A stretch of DNA of 64,000 bases from contig KQ964253.1 of assembly GCA_001566295.1 (NCBI GenBank), positions 62,001 to 126,000 of the forward strand. The letters are read 5' to 3'. Numbering within the stretch: position 1 is the stretch's first letter; every line of letters begins with the position of its first letter. This document shows positions 1 to 10,945 of the stretch, piece by piece. Made by a program: the position numbers and the translations under genes. The stretch is from Microdochium bolleyi. Its lineage: Eukaryota > Ascomycota > Sordariomycetes > Xylariales > Microdochiaceae. The notes beneath the pieces are model-generated. The model saw only the letters and a program-made list of their open reading frames with translations. It did no database searches and was not told the DNA's origin.

Positions 1-1435
1 GGTCTTAAAGTAGTCGCCAGGAGTGGCAGCTGTACTGCATTCGGACAGAGCACGGCGCTGTACGACACTCGGGTACATGGCCCTTCATTCCCCGCAGGAT
101 AAGTTGTGAACTTGGTAATGTCAATTAACAATGAATCACTGAACTCGTCCTTGCGTTTCCAGATGCTAGATCTAGCCCGTGCCCCGGCGGATCAGACGCG
201 GTCGTATTGCAATGCAAATGAGTTTTCGAAAAGCGAGCTACATTTGTGAGTGAGTTGAATTGCTGTTTTTTGTATATTCAACGCCTTTGGGGGCGGAGAG
301 CAGACGTGGGTTCCCCGAGGCACCTGCCTCTCTGGGAGCACTCCTGCGAAGCACAGCTGACTTCAGAGGTTAAGCTGGGCAGGTTCATCTTCTACATGCT
401 TACGGAGGATCACGCCGCATACGTTCTGGAGCCATGCATATGCACTGCTACGCGGCTGGTGGCTCGCAAAGTTGTTTAGTGGATTGCGCGCAACGTTGCA
501 AGTCTTGTGGGCTGTGTGCTGAGCCGCTGCATACGTGCCGAATCAGGCTTCATTCTAGCCCTATGAAGCGAGCCGGCAGGGGCACGTAGTCCGAGCAGCG
601 CGGGAGGATCCTTCTGACAGGGGACCGTTGAAGGGTAGGAGTACTCAATCACGAGGAACAGATGTCCATGTCCGAAGCGCCTGGAGACCAGCTCTGGTCC
701 TATTGGATCCTGGGATTGCGCCAGCCTCAGAGGACACAGAAGGGGAAGTCATCACATCAGCCCCCCGACCTGGGCCCTTGTCGGATTGATTATTCAGCTT
801 AGGTCCATCCGATCGTTATGGTTTGCTCATGCGCTTCTGCATGTAAGATAACAATAACCCTCATGCGGACTAAAGGCTATACTCTAAACCCGGATGCCGT
901 GGCAAACATGGGCCTGGCCTCGTTCTGTACTGGCAGATCCGCCAGGGACATGAAGACGACCAAGCCCCCCCGCAGCTCAAGTCCTCGTCCGATGTGCCAT
1001 GGCCATTGGTACAACCAGTCTGACATCAGCGGAAGCTTAGCCTTTTATGCATGATGCAAGTCAGCCGAGTGCATTGTTAACCAGTTGCTGCTGTCATAAT
1101 TGACTCCGGTCCTACTGCTCCTTTCTTTACAATTTGACTCCAGATTTTTGTTTATGGCATTGCTGCAGGGCAAGACAACGCCAGACTGGACATAGTGGCA
1201 TTATCAGACTGCTTCCCACTCTCACTTTTCACCACCCAAGCATTGTGACGGTCACGCAGAGAAGCTTAGCTTAGCTTTGTAAAATGGAACGCTGTCATTC
1301 GCTTTCTCGACTTGAGGGTTCTGACTTGACGAATCCCCAGTAGATATGTGACCGTAGACTCAGGTAAGCTAATGTCTACCTGAAGACAGGACCTCCCTTC
1401 TCTTTTGTACAATCACTCTGATCCAAGCATCTCCT
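1..1435. other. Intergenic, no gene recognised
   Basis: Only two short open frames occur on the plus strand, at 246-479 and 818-1054. Neither shows a known motif, splice signals or a composition typical of fungal coding DNA. The right end, about 1390-1435, should hold the 3' untranslated region of the quinate permease gene, which reads leftwards. Confidence 0.5.
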
Positions 1436-3076
1436 TTAGACCTGCTCCTGCTGCCTGAGGGTGGAGGAGTGCTTCTCGTCGTCACCCGACCCCGACTCGA
1501 CACCCTGGTTGTGACGGAACTCTCTCTCCTGCAGCTTGAGCTCCTCCATGACGACGGCGTGGGCCTTGCGGACGGGCTTGACCTCGAAGAGACGGTTCAT
1601 CGCCTCCAGGGGCAGACCCCGGGTCTCGGGGATGAGGAAATAGACGAATACGGCCGAGAGGATCATGAGCGAGGCGAAGAAGAAGTAGACGCCGTAACCC
1701 ATGGTGAGGAACATGGTCGGGGTGAAGCGGGAGACGATGAAGTTCCACAGCCAGTTGTGTGCCGCGGCGTGGGCCTGACCCAGGGAACGCGAGTTCTCGT
1801 CGAACATCTCGGAGTTCAGAACCCAGGGCAGGGGGTTGTATGTGGGACTGTAGAAAGCAGTCCAGAGATAGAACATGAAGACGGCGGCGATGCCTCCCGA
1901 GCTCATGGCGCCTCCGGAGGAGTTGCTGGCCGGGTTAGCAACCTTGATGTAGGCACCGATGAACCACATGCACAGGGATCCACCGATAGAGCCAATGAGA
2001 AGCAGCTTGCGGCGGCCCACAGTCTCGATGAGGAAGAGGATGAAGATGACGGTCAGGACAGTCTTGACCACGCCGAAGATGCCAGTGGTGAGGAAGCCGG
2101 TGCTGGTGCCCGTGATGCCGATGCTGCGGAAGACGGTGGGCGAGTAGTAGTTGATGGCGTTGATGCCCGAGCCGTTCTGCCACAGGAACATCATGCCGCC
2201 GAGGAAGAAGCGCCACTGGATCTTGCGCTGCTTGAGGCAGGCGAAGGGAGCCCAGAAGCCGGGGCCGATGTTGGTCTCGTAGCGGGCGAGCTCGTCGTCG
2301 ACGTACCGGATCTCCTCGACAATGTAGAGGTCCGTGGGCTCGAGCTGGCGCAGCCAGCACAGGTTCTTGATGGCCTCCTCGCGGCGGCCGTGGGAGAAGA
2401 GCCAGCGGGGCGACTCGGGGATCCAGAAGGCACCGGCGCAGAGCATGCCGGCAGGGATGAGCTGGACGGCAAAGGGGATGAGCCACTGGGTGTGGCTGGG
2501 GGCCATGGTCTCGGTGAGGCCGTAGTTGATCCAGAAGCCAACGAGGCCACCAATCTGCCAGCCGAGCTCGTAGATGCCGACGAGGCGACCGCGGATGGCA
2601 GGGGGGGACAGCTCAGCGCAGTAGATGGGCACCATGTTGGAGCAGGCACCGACACCGAGACCAGCGAGGACACGGCCGGCGATGATGAGAGTCAGGCCGC
2701 GCTCGGCGTTGGCGCCCAGCATCATGCCGGCGCCCAGGCTGAAGATCAAGCTGAAGAGAATGAGGGTCCAGCGACGGCCCCAGTACCACGAGGTGACATA
2801 GGCGAACAGACTGCCGAAGAAGGCGCCGGCCTGGTAGACGGAGACAATGTTGGCCTGCAGCAGCGCGAGATCCGCCGGCTGGTACGAGGCAAAGTTGAAC
2901 TCGGTCTTGAAGGAGGGCAGCGCGATGGTGGTGCCGATAAAGGCCGAGTCGTAGCCGATCATGCATGACGCGAACGAGGCGATCGCGGCGCAGGTGTAGA
3001 TTCTCCAGCCATACACGGCCTTTGGAGTAGGCCGATCCTCCTGGACCGCCAGGGGGTTGTTGATCTTGAAGCCCAT
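1436..3076 (-). CDS. qutD: Quinate permease (MFS sugar-porter family), QutD/qa-y type
   Basis: This is a 546-residue, 12-helix major facilitator of the plasma membrane, predicted to import quinate with protons for use as a carbon source. Visible marks are the N-terminal EDRPTPKAVYGWR segment, ASCMIGYDSAF in helix 1, the sugar-porter signatures WGRRW (about 99-103), RGRLVG (162-167) and PESPRWL (220-226), WQNGSGINAINYYSP (299-313), and PETRG after the last helix. The frame stays open upstream to 3583, but homology begins at MGFKINN, so the ATG at 3076 is chosen. Length matches the family (about 530-540). A TATA-like TATATGAAG on the coding strand lies near 3206-3214, about 130 bp upstream. No other quinate-pathway gene lies nearby, so the transporter is separated from any qa/qut cluster within this window. 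A related hexose or inositol substrate cannot be excluded, but identity to QutD is strong along the whole length. Confidence 0.9.
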   Translation of the reverse strand: MGFKINNPLAVQEDRPTPKAVYGWRIYTCAAIASFASCMIGYDSAFIGTTIALPSFKTEFNFASYQPADLALLQANIVSVYQAGAFFGSLFAYVTSWYWGRRWTLILFSLIFSLGAGMMLGANAERGLTLIIAGRVLAGLGVGACSNMVPIYCAELSPPAIRGRLVGIYELGWQIGGLVGFWINYGLTETMAPSHTQWLIPFAVQLIPAGMLCAGAFWIPESPRWLFSHGRREEAIKNLCWLRQLEPTDLYIVEEIRYVDDELARYETNIGPGFWAPFACLKQRKIQWRFFLGGMMFLWQNGSGINAINYYSPTVFRSIGITGTSTGFLTTGIFGVVKTVLTVIFILFLIETVGRRKLLLIGSIGGSLCMWFIGAYIKVANPASNSSGGAMSSGGIAAVFMFYLWTAFYSPTYNPLPWVLNSEMFDENSRSLGQAHAAAHNWLWNFIVSRFTPTMFLTMGYGVYFFFASLMILSAVFVYFLIPETRGLPLEAMNRLFEVKPVRKAHAVVMEELKLQEREFRHNQGVESGSGDDEKHSSTLRQQEQV

Positions 3077-3090
3077 GGTGGCGGTGTTGT

Positions 3091-3114
3091 GACTGACTGA
3101 CTGACTGACTGACT
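3091..3114. repeat. (GACT)6 microsatellite in the permease leader
   Basis: Six perfect GACT units lie 15 bp upstream of the permease start codon, inside its presumed 5' untranslated leader. Length variation here could alter leader structure. That is inference. Confidence 0.85.
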
Positions 3115-5083
3115 GCGAACCTTGTCTGTACTGCTGTCGAGTCGAGGGGATGTCGATGCCGCCTTGCAGGAATTTTTGGAGGGCCCAGGGGGAGCAGCTG
3201 CCCACTTCATATAGAGATGTGACTGGAGCAGCTCCCCACCCGGTGGTGCGAATGCCGGACACCAATGTCGACGCTAGAGAGGCGCCCCTGGCCAATGGAG
3301 AGGGTGGAATTGCGACGGTGCCCGCCTTTCCTCGCGATCCATGAGGCTGGAACCTGGTCGCCACGCCGCTAACAGTGGCCGACTGCATGGACCGCTCGAG
3401 CCAGCCGGAGTAGCGAATACCCCAAACTGGCTCTGCTGACTCGGCGCCAGACCCCGGTTGGGCCGATGCGGGAGCCGTGGGAAAAGTTGGGGTGAAGGTT
3501 GGGGGAAACTCTGGGGGAGGCGGGCGAGGGCAGCCGAGGGCAGCCCAGCCCGAGGGTGGGCGGCCGGATAGGCATTCTTCCACGGGCTCTCAGGCTCTCC
3601 ACCATGGAAATGACGCTCAATGACCTCGCCGTGTCTGTGCTCCGTCAACGGCGCAGGGTCCATACACGCGATGTCCTCGCGCCCACCGGGGCACATCTTC
3701 TGACGCCCGTTGTCACTCGGCTTCTTCTCAGGGACCTTGCTCACTGTTCGGGTCCCGCAGGGTGCATTCCAGAGGTCAGGACCGGGGCCGCCCTCAGCAA
3801 CCAGAGGCGTCGATGTACGGAGTAGGTTGGTCGCTGCGACCATAATCTGCTGCGGAATGAGCTTGAGGTTAGACGCCGCATCTCGCCAAACAGACAATGC
3901 TCTGCTGTGGTCCTTGTTCCTTCGACCGGTATTCCCAAGCAGGTTTCAGGTAGTTTTCGAGACACTTGCTCACGCCCAGAAGCTCACGACACGCTTTCGG
4001 CACTGAGAGAATATTGAGACATGTTCCTCCCAGCGCCGTGTGGTGTCTGGGCTTGTCCTATCCCTTGGCGAGCTTGACAATTTGGTCCTGCCCATGGCCT
4101 GGTTCCCGAGCTTGCGTCAGTTTGCCAGGCCATGCAGGTATGCATAGGTTTCCGATCCGTGGATGCACAAGGTGCAGCAGTGCCGGTCCCGAAGCTCGCT
4201 GCCTCGGCATATTCGCTCTTGGCCTTGGGACAGCTTCGCTCTGTCACAACATGCAGCGCAGATGAGGAACGACGCCGATCGAGTGGCACCCGCCAAGCGA
4301 GGATTGAAGCATTGCGGCCAGGGCGGTGCTTGGCTGTTGGAGATTACGGGCAGGGCCACGGCAAGCGGAGCAGGGGGGCTGGATAAGTGTTTTTCCTCCG
4401 CCTGCCCCTGGAATAGTGTACTCCCTGGAAATGTGGGGTAACAAGCCACAACAACCACTGCCTGATCCCAGGGGAACCGAAGTGCGGAGTTACTGTTGTT
4501 GACTATGGGGAAAGCGAGAGGCGTGTGACTTTCCAGAGCTGGGGAAAAGCATGCTTCCGGGGATAACCTGGGGCAGTGGCGCGGATGCCGCGTGACGCTG
4601 TGTCGGCACCGGGCACACGGTAACTCCACGTGCGCGGGTGTCTTCTCCGGGGAGAATCGCGGGGACCGCCTACCCCGGATCTGCGATGTCTTCCCCATGG
4701 TCAGATGTAACCATGTGCTGCATTTATCCCTTGGACACCCGCTGCGTTAGCCCCGGACGGGTTCCCACTCCAGTACTGATCAGTGTGTTGTGTGATACTG
4801 GTGTGCTGAGTTATCCCAGTCTCGAGGCCAGCTTCCGCCCCCATACTTCCGGAGTGATACTGTAGGCCAAAAGTTGTGGCATTTATTAACACTACACACA
4901 TACAAGGGGCTGGCAGTAAACCGGGAACGGGCGTGTCAAGCTGTACAGCATACCTGTGTGCCGCGAAGGTGATGCCAGGACAATGATGGCATGTGGGAAC
5001 GTGGTGCCAAGAGTTAGCTACGGCAAGCAAAGGTTGATCAGACTTGATCTCCTGGCCCAGTGCTTCATTCATCGAAATCCCAA

Positions 5084-5179
5084 CAGAGGTCCAGAGGCTC
5101 AGAGGTCCAGAGGTCCAGAGGTCCAGAGGTCCAGAGGTTCAGAGGTCCAGAGGTTCAGGGGTCCAGAGGTTCAGGGGTC
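5084..5179 (+). repeat. Minisatellite, 12 units of 8 bp (CAGAGGTC)
   Basis: Twelve head-to-tail copies of CAGAGGTC. Most are exact. The variants are CAGAGGCT, CAGAGGTT and CAGGGGTC, concentrated toward the right end. The same unit occurs in reverse orientation at 12695-12782, so the two arrays form an inverted pair about 7.5 kb apart. Confidence 0.9.
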
Positions 5180-6322
5180 TGCTCCGCTGACTCTAGGATT
5201 GCATACGGGCCGCTTCGAAAGAAATCCCAATCCGCGCCGGCGCGGCGGCTGCACAGGGCTGGCCCTGGCGGTAGCGTATCAGTCGGACCTGAGTGTATAA
5301 TCACAGCCGCCGTGGTGCCCTGATTGTCTGAAAAGAAAGAGCAGACAGACTTAAAAGACCTTTGTGAAGCATCTGGAGACTTCTCTAACACTTTGATGCC
5401 TCTGGAATCGAATAAAGACGATTATGTAGCTTGAGTACGACAAGCCGCAAAACCAGTGAGCCTGTTTAGACAATCTGGACTGTCCTCGGTATGGCTGCAA
5501 CAGCCCAGGAAGGGAGTGGCTGTAGATCAGACGTGCTATATCCTCTCTTGAAAAGCTCGCAAAATGATGCTCAGGCAAGAGTACATGGCCTCATTCGGGT
5601 AGATCGCCCACTAAGAGCGTGGTTCATGGCCTAGAGATTATTGTTTAACGGCGATGTAACAACATGCAAATATACGCGAATATACCCTAGGGCGTCTGAC
5701 ATATGTTATTCTAGATTGTTCACAAAAGAGGATGTTCGCAGAAGGAGGTATCTGATCTTTAGCATGCTGACTTCACATCCTGGACCTCCTCATCGTTAAA
5801 CCGGCCTGATCATCCAGGCATTCTCGATCGTGTGAGAGCCTTGTATTGCGCCGTCATGGCAAATCATCACGGAAAGCAGATACGCAACCGGACCTAGGCT
5901 CAGTTCGAATACCAATCTTTGGATGAATCCCAGGCGTTCACAACTATGCCTTCTTCTTGACCCTTCCGTCTTCCCTACCACAATAAACTTTACTGCTGCC
6001 ACCGAGAGTAAATATTTCAGATGGCGCCGCATGACTAGTCCATCCGCCACTCTGGAGACTACAAGGCTACAACCGACAAGAGCGAGCCCAAGGTTTCCAT
6101 CCTGCGGCCAGCGAGTCATGTACGACGGCAGCCCAAGCGGACGCCTTTATACCTCTTCCCGTTCGACCATTGCGATTCCAGCAAGACCCGGAGCAGCGCT
6201 TACAACGGGCAGTGGTTCATCAGTAACCCTACTCCTGTCCTGCTCTAACCACGCCGTGCACTTGATGTAATGGCCTGATTCGAAAATCCACTGTGCATAT
6301 CGTACCTTAGGGTAGAGATCTA

Positions 6323-8215
6323 TTATAGATTCCGCACCAACTCCGCCTCTAGTCCCTCCGCACCATATTCCACCAGAAGCCGAGCAACAGCCCGGCTACC
6401 TCCTATAGACGACCTGGTGTTCCGCAGCATGTTCGGCTCCAGCGCGAACGCCAGCCTCAGACTCGCGCCGGCCTCCAGCAAGTCCCGCGCAATATCAACG
6501 TCTCCTCTCATGACAGCGATGTTCAGCGGCGTCTCGGCAAGCCGCGCGGCCGTTTCGAGCCCGTAGTAGCACGATCGGGACGTGTCGACACGAGCGCAGT
6601 GCTTCATTAGCAGCCTGACCCCTGCGTGGCACCTCGACAGCATGGCGCGCATGAGCGGCGTCTCGCCGTGGTCGTCCTCGGCCTCGATCTCAACGAGATC
6701 ACCTCCCAGCTTCTGCAGTATTAGAGCCGCGGCATCGAGCGGATGTCGCTCTGCGGCGAGGGCCAGCGCCGTGCAACCTTGGCGTCCTCGGGCTCTGACG
6801 TTGGCGCCGTTGTGGATCAGGATCTCTGCTGCCGAGAAGCGGCCCTTCTGCAGCGCCAGTATTAGTGGTGTATACCCGTTGGTGTCTGGCGTCTCGAGCT
6901 GCTCAGCCATGGTAGGGCTCAGTGTCCCATCGACCTGGCGTTCGTGATCGAGCATTGTGCTGACGGTCTTGATCCCAGTCTTCGCCGTGCCGGCGAGGGC
7001 CAGCATCGTCATGCCCCGAGCGTCTCTCGCATTGATATCAGCACCGCGGGACAGCAAGAGCCTCAGCATGTCATCGCGGCCTGCCTCGGCCGCTCGCATT
7101 GCCGGCGTCTGCAGTGTCTGCGGATAGGCGTAGTGCATGTCCGCGCCAGAGTCAATAAGCAGCGCGGCTCCTTCCGTCCCGCAAGGGCCCTCGCCCCAGG
7201 GGTGCCCAAGTGCTGCGGCGCAGTTCCACAGAGGTGTACCATGATCGGGGGATGACCTGCTATCCGGGGCGAACCCGGCTTCGAGGACAACCTGGACAAT
7301 GAGGAGCTGGCCTGTAGCGAGCAGCTCGTGCGCCCTCGAGCTCTTAAGAACCCATCCCGTGCCACCACCCGAGTCTTTCTGGGCAGCAAGTATCTTGTGC
7401 AGCACGCGGACTCGTTCCTCGTCTGAGGCTTGCTTCATGCGCACGGCCATGCTCAGGGCGTCTCGGCCGTTGTGATCGAGAGCTGAGACGTCAGCGCCGC
7501 TCTCCAGGAGTATCATGGCCGCCCCTATGTTGCTCTCGACGATCGCAGTGTGCAGCGGCGTCTGGCCCAGCGCGTCACGGACCTCTCTGTCGGCCCCGTA
7601 GTCCAGGAGCATCTGCAACGTCGCGACATCGCCCGCTCCGGCGGCTTGGTGCAGCGCGGACATCGAGCTCTCTGTGCCCTTGAGGTTCGCGAGACGGCGG
7701 CCGCCCTCACCGTCGCAACTCTCCCTCACAGCATGCTCGAGCAACAATCTCGCGATGCCGGAACAGCCCTGTCCGAGAGCCAGTGTAAGCGCCGTATTGT
7801 ACTCGTCGTGCGTGAGGACATCGGCACCGTGGGCGATGAGCAATTCCACCATGGCCGGGTTCCTCCGCCCAATGGCCTTCATCAGCGGGATGCTGCGGCG
7901 CTGGTGGCGTCGGGCCGCCGCGTTCCTGCGGATCTCCCAGTTCGTCTCGACGCCTAGGGACAGCACGCGCTTCGCAGTCGCCAGAGCGTCGTGTCGAATG
8001 GCCCAGAGGAGCAGCCAGTCGCCCTCGCCCGGGTACCGGACCCAGGTGGAGTACACGATGTTCGTCAGCGCATTGTGGTATCGCTGAGCTGTCGAGCACA
8101 AAGCCAGGGCATCGCGGGCGGGTAGGGACCGGACAATCTGTATGATCAGCTCTAGGGGCATGTCATGCCATGTTGCGCGGTGGCCGAACGATGGAGGTTG
8201 ATCTTGACCTGCCAT
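6323..8215 (-). CDS. F-box / ankyrin-repeat protein
   Basis: This is a 630-residue protein from the ATG at 8215 (MAGQDQPP...). The frame is open upstream to 8404, but the extra residues look non-coding. Residues about 18-60 (MPLELIIQIVRSLPARDALALCST...) fit a short F-box-like motif, which normally binds Skp1 in SCF ubiquitin ligases. The rest is a series of ankyrin repeats with typical TPLHTAI, AMILLESGADVSA and GYTPLILALQKGRFSAAEILIHNGANV segments, about ten in all, running to the C-terminus. Such F-box/ankyrin proteins are expanded in plant-associated and soil ascomycetes and are probably substrate receptors, but the target is unknown. The gene has no introns and sits alone between the two inverted 8-bp arrays. 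The ankyrin assignment is sure and the F-box is probable. Confidence 0.85.
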   Translation of the reverse strand: MAGQDQPPSFGHRATWHDMPLELIIQIVRSLPARDALALCSTAQRYHNALTNIVYSTWVRYPGEGDWLLLWAIRHDALATAKRVLSLGVETNWEIRRNAAARRHQRRSIPLMKAIGRRNPAMVELLIAHGADVLTHDEYNTALTLALGQGCSGIARLLLEHAVRESCDGEGGRRLANLKGTESSMSALHQAAGAGDVATLQMLLDYGADREVRDALGQTPLHTAIVESNIGAAMILLESGADVSALDHNGRDALSMAVRMKQASDEERVRVLHKILAAQKDSGGGTGWVLKSSRAHELLATGQLLIVQVVLEAGFAPDSRSSPDHGTPLWNCAAALGHPWGEGPCGTEGAALLIDSGADMHYAYPQTLQTPAMRAAEAGRDDMLRLLLSRGADINARDARGMTMLALAGTAKTGIKTVSTMLDHERQVDGTLSPTMAEQLETPDTNGYTPLILALQKGRFSAAEILIHNGANVRARGRQGCTALALAAERHPLDAAALILQKLGGDLVEIEAEDDHGETPLMRAMLSRCHAGVRLLMKHCARVDTSRSCYYGLETAARLAETPLNIAVMRGDVDIARDLLEAGASLRLAFALEPNMLRNTRSSIGGSRAVARLLVEYGAEGLEAELVRNL

Positions 8216-9193
8216 CCCGAGAGCACAATGGTGCCGTGCATGGTGCACGGGACAGTCACAGGTCGTGCCATGTAAGCTCTCGAAAGCAACTATTGTTGAC
8301 TCATCGTTTCCTGCTGACTTTGACCCACAATGCACAAGTCGCCACGACCAAGCCAGGTTGTGATCAGCGGCTTCTATGGACCTGCCACTCTTTTTCATGT
8401 ACACGTAGGAGCAGTAATTTTTCTACCACGGTTACAAAAAGAAACGATTCATTCTTTCATTTGAGTGACGCAGGATAGGAACCACCTTGAAGCATTTCCT
8501 AGGAACCATAATTGGCGTAATCCATACGTGGGTGAGCTACATAAGTGAATAAGTTCGCCTCCAGGTCTTGTAAAGACAACAGGAACAGGAATGGTCCAGG
8601 TAGGTCCAGGGAATGAGGGGGACCTTGCCCATCGAGATCCTGTGTGCTGTGCTGCTCCGCTGGAGAAAGCACGGAGAGTGCCAAAGACCTCCATACCTTG
8701 AACTTATGTTCAGAGAGCTACCCACTGCAGTTCAGTCTCCGCGCAATACAGAGGAATACAAAGGAGAGATCTGCCAGGCTTGCGGAGTCTGTCTCCCGAT
8801 CATCCTGCTCTTGGCTTTGCCCCGTTGCTCGCAATAGTCGGACAGGGATCGCGGGGGACCATGGTTAAGACTAGTAGAGAGGGCCTAAGTTGGCCCTCGG
8901 GATCATCTGATCAATGTCGATAGGACAGTCCAGCTCCCCCTAGCACCGGCCTACATAGTGGCAAACAGGAAAAGGGATAGAAGAGGCGGGCGTAAGTATC
9001 GGCTGGGGGCCAGGGTTCGTGCCGTGTGCTTGTCTCTATAGCATGTGACATGATATCCCCTCCATCCTGCAAAATCACACGGCAATGTGCATCAATGGTA
9101 ACATCACCTCGTCCCAAAGGCAAGAGTGGTAGAAGAATATTTGCCTCGTGGATGTGCCTTCCGCGAGTGCATTGATAATCTTCGCAGACTATC
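8216..9193. other. Intergenic, divergent promoters
   Basis: About 1 kb between the leftward ankyrin gene and the rightward unknown gene. Several short open frames overlap on the minus strand at 8449-8725 but show no conserved features. No repeat or RNA gene is recognised. Confidence 0.4.
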
Positions 9194-10360
9194 GTGTCCA
9201 ACATGGAAGATTCACCTCAGCCACCATCGCAGCCCGAAACACAAACTCCTCCTGCTGCTCCGAATGCGCCATTGAAGATGACCGACAGGTATAATCGCCG
9301 TACATTCCAAGAGATGTACAAATATGGCCTTGCGGAATTAAGCGACCACCTCAGTCCGCCCGTCTTATGCGGGTTGGAGTTTGACGCCAGCTAACACAAA
9401 TCCAGATCAAAAAGTTTATGGATCATGTTGTTGAGCACCCAGACCTTTTCCACATGGGAACAAAACAGGAGGTTAGGGCCTCGGGCGATGGTTTCTGCAC
9501 ACTTCAACCCGACGCAAAGCGGCACAATATCCTGACACTGTTGCGGAAAGACTTTGTTTCACTGCGGTAGGCTCGAATCTGTATTGTAAAACTTGCTTGT
9601 GGCACGTTGTGGCGCGCCGCGCCCATCGAGGGCGCACAGAGACTGACCGAGCGAAGCACGACAGGAGCTCGTTTCAAGGAGCCCGGACATCCGCAACATA
9701 TTTATAGGGCGTACGAGAAGAACTTTCTATATGTCGACGCTCTACGCATGAGAAAAGACCCGGTTCCAGATCGGGCAGTCCCATATTGGTGCCCTTTTGA
9801 CATCTTAGGCCTCATCCTGGCTATGCTGCCGATGCCACCAGGGGCCAACTTTGGAAACTTCTATCTCCGCTGGCTGCCATTTTTGGCAAGTGGTGCGCCG
9901 CGACCGCGTCTTCTGGTACGGAACTCGAGAGGATCGAAAAAATTCAGTGCACCATTCGCTATCCTAGGGACAACCCGGGACTGACTGCCTTTTCTCTAGG
10001 TGCTTCGACCGGGGTGCGGACGACGCAGCCGTGGTGGACAGAGGCAGTACGAAAGGAGCGATTCGACGTCTTGGGCGGTGGACCTGACGCTTCAGTGGCG
10101 GGTCTCACGTTCAAGCAGAGCCTGGAATTCAAATTCGGCAACGCGAAGGTGGAGGACTGTGATGAAACGTATTCCTGTGGAACCCTGCCTCGAAGGTTTG
10201 GGTATGCTGGTCTCATGCAGCCCCCTCGATCTCTATTCTCCGCGCTGGCTAAGGTGCAGTGCGCTAACGATACACAAATACAGCAAGGGCAAGGGCGCGG
10301 CTGAGGGATGTGGCGGCGTTCAACTATATCTATGTGGCTGGCCCGTTGTTATCGAAATAG
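9194..10360 (+). CDS. Unknown multi-exon gene or gene relic
   Basis: Several coherent coding stretches follow one another in different frames. The first runs from the ATG at 9194 to about 9361. After a possible 44-nt intron (9362-9405, branch-like GCTAAC) the second runs to about 9566 and reads IKKFMDHVVEHPDLFHMG. A third stretch begins near 9642. A fourth, about 9810-10209, reads SLGASTGVRTTQPWWTEAV. A short last one, 10284-10360, reads RLRDVAAFNYIYVAGPLLSK before a stop. The last intron has a good branch (GCTAAC at 10263) and a CAG acceptor. The third-to-fourth junction could not be settled, so either the model is incomplete or the gene is degenerate. No family is recognised. It lies inside the interval bracketed by the 8-bp arrays. 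Confidence 0.35.
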
Positions 10361-10945
10361 TGCGGCAGCAATGGTTGAGAGCTCGAACGCCTACCCGTCC
10401 TTCTAGGCCACCAGCACTTGCATTTAGACGGGCTTAGTTTGCTTTTTTTGGGTCAAGCTGTATTTGACTGGACTCGCACAGTCGAGGCTCTCTAGTAGAG
10501 CTCGGGGAGGCAATAGCCATGGTCTATTAGTGGCCGGTCCAGTCTTTGAAGTCTGTCTCCCGTCGAGAACCACCTTCTGTTCGTACAGGCTTGACTGTAA
10601 TGAGTTGAATAAAAATGGCATGATTGGGGGTCAAAAAAGTGGCCTATAGCTCAGAGGTTCAAAAGTTTAGTAATATCAATTTCGAGGGACTCTCGACAGC
10701 ATAGTACCAAGATTACGATGGCTCAACGGGTGACACAGATCAGGTCGGTAACAGCCAACCGCACACAGGAGCCGAGCAACGTCAGCATGCTCCCGTCTGC
10801 GCAATCTGGTCAGCTAGCCTGGTGTCTATTGATCCAGGAGATCAATCAAGGACAGGGTCTGATGTCTGCATCTACTTCGCTACCATTCCTATTCATGGCT
10901 TAGCTGTCTCAGTCTTTCTTTTCTTGTGACGCCGCCCCTCATCGC
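10361..10945. other. Intergenic, convergent gene ends
   Basis: About 580 bp between the ends of two converging unknown genes. Short open frames at 10424-10649 and 10718-10903 show no motif. Nothing further is seen. Confidence 0.4.

Larger units (their letters stand above)
3077..6322. other. Intergenic between permease and ankyrin gene
   Basis: About 3.2 kb without a recognisable gene. The left part holds the permease promoter. A 193-codon open frame on the minus strand at 4117-4698 has no motif and is not called. An 8-bp-unit array lies at 5084-5179. Around 5640-5720 the sequence is locally AT-richer. Nothing else is seen. Confidence 0.5.

Noticed and set aside
1469..2968. 499-codon open frame on the plus strand opposite the quinate permease
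   Set aside because: Antisense shadow. GC-rich third codon positions leave few stops, composition is Asp/Glu/Gly/Ala-rich and no motif is present, while the minus strand encodes a full transporter.
4117..4698. 193-codon minus-strand frame in the permease promoter region
   Set aside because: Composition is rich in Cys, Pro, Ser and His without pattern. No splice sites or homology are recognised.
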